Origin: CAWCPR01 sp963797475
Lineage (GTDB): Bacteria; Chloroflexota; Anaerolineae; Anaerolineales; UBA4823
Assembly: GCA_963797475.1 (NCBI GenBank)
Contig: CAWCPR010000009.1
Coordinates: forward strand, 248,001 to 312,000
Reading direction: 5' to 3'
DNA: 64,000 bases
Each line of letters begins with the position of its first letter. Positions within the stretch are counted from its first letter, which is position 1. Positions 60,846 to 64,000 of the stretch are shown here, piece after piece. Under the pieces are notes generated by a model. It worked only from the letters and a program-made list of their open reading frames with translations, was not told where the DNA came from and did not search any database. The translations under genes and the position numbers were made by a program.

Positions 60846-62099
60846 ATGGATGAAATTCAAACAAGGATGAAGGATCGCGTTTGGGTCGAAGTCAATCTCG
60901 ATCACCTGGCGCACAATATTCGGGCGCTTAAGGAAAAAATAGGTCCTGCGGTTAAACTGCTTCCCCTGCTTAAGGCTAACGCGTATGGATGTGGGATCGC
61001 AATTGTAGGGAAAATAGCGATTGAAAATGGGGCCGATTGGCTGGGTGTAGAACTGGTTGAGGAGGCGTTGGAGCTGCGGCGTGCGAATATTGCAACGCCA
61101 ATCCTGGTCGTAGGCCCAGTTGCGGCCTGGCAGGCAGAATCGATTGTTAGATATGACTTACGCGTCACGGTGCGCGACGAAGAAACTTTAAACGCAATTA
61201 CATCCTACGCGAGCACATTTCAAAAAGTTATGCCGGTGCATGTTGAGTTAGATACAGGCTTGCACCGCTTAGGCCTGCAAGAAGAGGATGCGCTCGATTT
61301 CATTCAGCGAATTGAAAATAATTCATTTGTAAAACTCGAAGGTGTTTGGACTCATTTTACATCCAGTGATGACCAGACCTCGAATTTTACGCGCTTCCAA
61401 TTCGAAAAATATCAATCCTTTATCCATTTACTAAAAGAGAGAGGGTTTGATGTTCCGATCCAACATGTCGCCAACTCAGCAGCCTTGATTCAGTTTCCAG
61501 AAATGCGGTTGAGCTTGTCCCGCTGCGGGGAAACAGTTTATGGGCTGGTGCCAAGGCAAGACTTGTCGCAATCTTTAGACCTGAAGCCTGTCGTAGAGTG
61601 GAAAACCCGCTTGATCTGGGTCCAATCGGTTGCGAAAGGGGTTAGCGTCGGTTACGGGCAAACCTGGGTTGCAAAACGCGACAGCCGGATTGGAACAATC
61701 TCAATAGGCTATGCGGATGGCTATCGCCGAAGCTTCTCCAACCGCGCCCATACTTTGGTAAGAGGCAAAATAGCCCCGGTCGTTGGAAAACTCAGCATGC
61801 AAATGACGATGATCGACCTGACCGATATTCCGGATGCGATGATGAATGATGAAGTCGTCGTGATGGGGCGACAAGGCAGTCATTGTGTTACAGCTTATGA
61901 TCTTGCAGAATGGGCAGGCACAGGGGAGTTTGAAATACTGGTTGATATTTCATCCCGTATTCCACGGCATTACATTCCTCCCCAACTTCAGGCAACTGCA
62001 CCCACCCTGACTGACTTTCAGGAGAAAAATAAAAAAACCAAAAGTGTCGGGCGCTTGTGGCGCACCACGCAATATGACGAAAAGAGATTATCAAAATAG
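60846..62099 (+). CDS. Alanine racemase-family protein
   Basis: 417 aa, longer than the usual 360-390. PLP Lys43 in LLKANAYG, HVELDTGLHRLGL, HVANSAALIQFP, then VSVGYGQTW and IGYADGYRRSFSNRA (second catalytic Tyr region), and GKLSMQMTMIDLTD. Being inside a catabolic sugar cluster next to an aminotransferase, it may serve a pathway amino acid rather than the cell wall. Its last 18 or so codons run through leader element copy E, so the C-terminal tail is probably not functional. Confidence 0.88.
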   Translation: MDEIQTRMKDRVWVEVNLDHLAHNIRALKEKIGPAVKLLPLLKANAYGCGIAIVGKIAIENGADWLGVELVEEALELRRANIATPILVVGPVAAWQAESIVRYDLRVTVRDEETLNAITSYASTFQKVMPVHVELDTGLHRLGLQEEDALDFIQRIENNSFVKLEGVWTHFTSSDDQTSNFTRFQFEKYQSFIHLLKERGFDVPIQHVANSAALIQFPEMRLSLSRCGETVYGLVPRQDLSQSLDLKPVVEWKTRLIWVQSVAKGVSVGYGQTWVAKRDSRIGTISIGYADGYRRSFSNRAHTLVRGKIAPVVGKLSMQMTMIDLTDIPDAMMNDEVVVMGRQGSHCVTAYDLAEWAGTGEFEILVDISSRIPRHYIPPQLQATAPTLTDFQEKNKKTKSVGRLWRTTQYDEKRLSK

Positions 62100-62103
62100 G
62101 GAA
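62044..62103 (+). repeat. Dispersed structured leader element, copy E
   Basis: GTGTCGGGCGCTTGTGGCGCACCACGC, close to copy A, then AATATGACGAAAAGAGATTATC and AATAGGG. It is within the last codons of the racemase gene and just upstream of the aldolase ATG at 62113. It lies inside an operon, which argues for a role in mRNA rather than as a promoter. Confidence 0.7.
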
Positions 62104-62112
62104 AATACCAAA

Positions 62113-62766
62113 ATGCTTCCAAGAGAAGAGGCCTTAAATGCGATCATCAATGTTGGCGTTGTAGCGATTGTCCGTTTAGATAGCTCATCACAGCTTCAAG
62201 CGGCGGCTAAAGCGATCCAGGCCGGAGGGATACGGGCGATAGAATTTACGATGACGACCCCTGGCGCTCTGGACATGCTTAAAGAGGCGGCGAATAATCT
62301 AAACGAAACCACCGTCTTGGGCGCAGGAACAGTGCTGGACGCAGAAACGGCGCGAGCAGCAATCCTGGCAGGCGCGAAGTTTATTGTTGCGCCGAACCTC
62401 AACCTGGACGTAATCGCAACAGCTCGCCGCTACAGCGTTGCGGTTATTCCTGGCGCTTTAACCCCCACCGAAATCGTGACTGCCTGGGACGCCGGAGCAG
62501 ATATTGTAAAGATCTTCCCGGCTTCAATCGGCGGGCCCGAATTGATCAAGGCCTTGCGCGGGCCGCTGCCTCAGATCAAAATGATCCCCACGGGCGGCGT
62601 AGATCTTCAGACGGCTGCCGCATTCATCCAGGCCGGGTCTGCTGGGATAGCAGTTGGCGGGAATTTGGTCAACAAAGAATCAATCCAGCGCGGACAGTTT
62701 GACAAGATCACCAATCTGGCCAGGCAATATGTTGAAATTGTCTCACAAGCGCGGGGGATGATTTGA
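62113..62766 (+). CDS. eda: KDPG/KHG aldolase
   Basis: 217 aa class-I aldolase: AIVRLDSSSQ, Glu44 in AIEFTMTTPG, GAGTVLDAETA, and Schiff-base Lys133 in DIVKIFPAS, then IPTGGVDL. The Glu and Lys positions agree with the E. coli enzyme. It splits 2-keto-3-deoxy-6-phosphogluconate into pyruvate and glyceraldehyde-3-phosphate. The start at 62113 (MLPREEALN) is chosen over a longer frame from 62044 that would translate the leader element. Confidence 0.93.
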   Translation: MLPREEALNAIINVGVVAIVRLDSSSQLQAAAKAIQAGGIRAIEFTMTTPGALDMLKEAANNLNETTVLGAGTVLDAETARAAILAGAKFIVAPNLNLDVIATARRYSVAVIPGALTPTEIVTAWDAGADIVKIFPASIGGPELIKALRGPLPQIKMIPTGGVDLQTAAAFIQAGSAGIAVGGNLVNKESIQRGQFDKITNLARQYVEIVSQARGMI

Positions 62767-62767
62767 G

Positions 62768-63895
62768 ATGAAGACATCACCGTATAAACTAATGATACCG
62801 GGCCCGATTCAGCCAGATGATGAGGTCCTGGAAGCGATGGGCAACCCGGTCCAACCGCATTATGGACCAGCGTTCCGAGATTTTTACAACGAAACGGCCG
62901 CTCTGCTCAATAAAGTGTTTAACACGTCGGGGGATGTTTTTATATTCGTCGGCTCTGGCAGCGCCGCGATCGATGCCTGCATCGGCAGCACGGTGCCAGG
63001 CGGTGGGAAAATCCTGGTTGGCATCAACGGTTTTTTTGGAGAACGGCTGAAATCGATCGCCGAGAGTTACGATCTGCAAGTTTTACCCATAACTGCGGAA
63101 TGGGGGCAGCCGCTTCGATCCGAGGATTTCGAGGCTGCGTTGAAGAAACATGCAGGCGTCAAAGCAGTTGCAGTAGTTCATCTGGAAACTTCAACCACCA
63201 TTATCAACCCTGCCGAGGAGATCGGTGATATCACCCGCAAGCACGATTTGCCATTTATTCTCGATGCAGTTTCCTCCCTGGGCGGCGTGCCAGTGTGTAT
63301 GGATGACTGGGGGGTGGACCTCTGCGCCTCAGCCTCTCAGAAATGCCTGGGCGCGCCGCCCGGACTGGCGCCTGTTGCGGTTAGCGAGCGGGGTTGGGAG
63401 ATGCTCAAGCGCAACCCCAAACCAGGACATGGCTGGTATCTTAACCTGAACGTATGGCGGCAGTTCGCCAACGAATGGGCGGATTGGCATCCCTTTCCCA
63501 TCACCATGGCGACGAACAACATAGCAGCCCTCAGGGTTAGCCTCGACGAGCTGATGGAAGAGGGAATGGATGTCAGGCAGCGGCGCTATCGGGATTTGGC
63601 AATCAGACTCAGAAACGGAATGAGACGCATCGGCATGCCGCCTTTCACACCTGACGACCTGATGGCGCCAGTCATCACCGCGGGAAAAGCTCCAGAAGGC
63701 ATCCCGTCTGGGTCGATTGTGGAATATATGTCCGATGTACACCATATCAAGATTGCCGGCGGTTTAGGCGCATTAAAAGACAAAATAATTCGCATTGGTC
63801 ATATGTCACCTTCTCTCTCTCAGACAGATATCGACGACGTCATTCAGGCGCTCAGGGCCTTCCGGCCCGACTGGAAAAAGGGCCTGTTGTCCTAA
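62768..63895 (+). CDS. Class V aminotransferase (alanine-glyoxylate/serine-pyruvate type)
   Basis: 375 aa PLP enzyme: KLMIPGPIQPDDEVL, GSGSAAIDACIGS, HLETSTTIINPAEEI, FILDAVSSLGGVP (Asp for the pyridine N) and Schiff-base Lys192 in ASASQKCLGAPPG. It starts one base after the aldolase stop. Enzymes of this type move an amino group between Ala or Ser and glyoxylate or pyruvate; here it may use the pyruvate made by the aldolase. Its role in a sugar-acid cluster is unusual. Confidence 0.9.
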   Translation: MKTSPYKLMIPGPIQPDDEVLEAMGNPVQPHYGPAFRDFYNETAALLNKVFNTSGDVFIFVGSGSAAIDACIGSTVPGGGKILVGINGFFGERLKSIAESYDLQVLPITAEWGQPLRSEDFEAALKKHAGVKAVAVVHLETSTTIINPAEEIGDITRKHDLPFILDAVSSLGGVPVCMDDWGVDLCASASQKCLGAPPGLAPVAVSERGWEMLKRNPKPGHGWYLNLNVWRQFANEWADWHPFPITMATNNIAALRVSLDELMEEGMDVRQRRYRDLAIRLRNGMRRIGMPPFTPDDLMAPVITAGKAPEGIPSGSIVEYMSDVHHIKIAGGLGALKDKIIRIGHMSPSLSQTDIDDVIQALRAFRPDWKKGLLS

Positions 63896-63928
63896 AATGC
63901 AAATCGGGCAGAGATGAAAGGACAACCT

Positions 63929-64000
63929 ATGAAAATCATCACCCTTGGCGAAATCATGATGCGGTTATCACCGCCCAATCACCAACGCTTCAGTCAAGCG
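63929..64000 (+). CDS. 2-keto-3-deoxygluconate kinase, 5' end (truncated by window)
   Basis: The first 24 codons encode MKIITLGEIMMRLSPPNHQR then FSQA, the standard N-terminus of PfkB-family KDG kinases (GEIMLRLSPP). AAAGGA lies upstream. Phosphorylating KDG would give the substrate of the KDPG aldolase encoded 1.8 kb upstream. Confidence 0.75.
   Translation, partial: MKIITLGEIMMRLSPPNHQRFSQA

Noticed and set aside
1..64000. CRISPR arrays, tRNA, rRNA or insertion sequences
   Set aside because: No regularly spaced repeats, no cloverleaf with a TTCGA arm that I could find, no rRNA-like stretch, and no transposase frame.

Overview
The window looks like a stretch of chromosome, probably from a metagenome-derived member of the Chloroflexota (Anaerolineae-like). 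The taxonomic call is an inference from four things: lipoprotein solute-binding proteins with Chloroflexota-style VVEQTKVVEK/TPTP linkers, ROK regulator-kinase pairs, secreted beta-helix proteins ending in an LPLV/LPLI tail, and a nurA/herA pair next to metabolic genes. No rRNA, tRNA, CRISPR array, transposase or integrase was found. Six genes in the first 19 kb and one at 52.8 kb are broken by a single-base-type frameshift, several in short homopolymers. This fits indel errors in a draft assembly at least as well as real pseudogenes.

Layout. 0-2.3 kb: two-component system. 2.3-4.1 kb: a membrane protein and a frameshifted lytic transglycosylase, divergent, each with a sigma70-type promoter whose spacer carries the same palindrome. 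4.2-12 kb (minus strand): nurA, a HAS-barrel-like protein, herA, aldo/keto reductase, sucrase/ferredoxin-like protein, BNR-repeat protein, SDR and NUDIX hydrolase, all tightly packed. 12.2-14.3 kb: GNAT acetyltransferase, small 4-TM protein and SWIM zinc-finger protein. 14.3-18 kb (minus): corrinoid/folate methyl-transfer genes (MtgA-like methyltransferase, DUF1638, reductive activator) plus a DinB-like protein. 18.1-22.3 kb (minus): aldo/keto reductase and a large transporter-like/HEAT/cNMP-binding fusion.

22.5-31.4 kb: GH94 disaccharide phosphorylase behind a promoter with LacI-type operators, a mutarotase-fold protein, and three secreted parallel beta-helix proteins. 31.4-39.1 kb: TetR-controlled MacAB-like ABC export operon with two adaptors; one ATPase carries a cNMP-binding-like C-terminal domain. 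39.2-41.2 kb: secreted repeat protein and YceI. 41.3-48.7 kb: ROK repressor, ROK kinase, sugar ABC importer and GH3/NagZ-like hexosaminidase, a probable GlcNAc/chito-oligosaccharide unit. 48.7-49.7 kb: membrane molybdopterin oxidoreductase (minus). 49.9-53.2 kb: arsenic cluster (ArsR-ArsC fusion, ArsC, ArsR, two-domain ArsM) with palindromic ArsR-type operators and no efflux gene. 53.3-64 kb: visibly AT-richer IclR-controlled catabolic cluster (SDR, ABC importer, NagB-like protein without the DGH motif, PfkB kinase, alanine racemase, KDPG aldolase, class V aminotransferase, start of a KDG kinase).

The most interesting unexplained signal is a dispersed, probably structured leader element of about 60-80 nt. 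It occurs six times, always on the plus strand; four copies end in the Shine-Dalgarno of a start codon, one lies further upstream of a gene, and one is an orphan. Other leads are a stand-alone HAS-barrel protein between NurA and HerA, and the unusual enzyme set of the final catabolic cluster.
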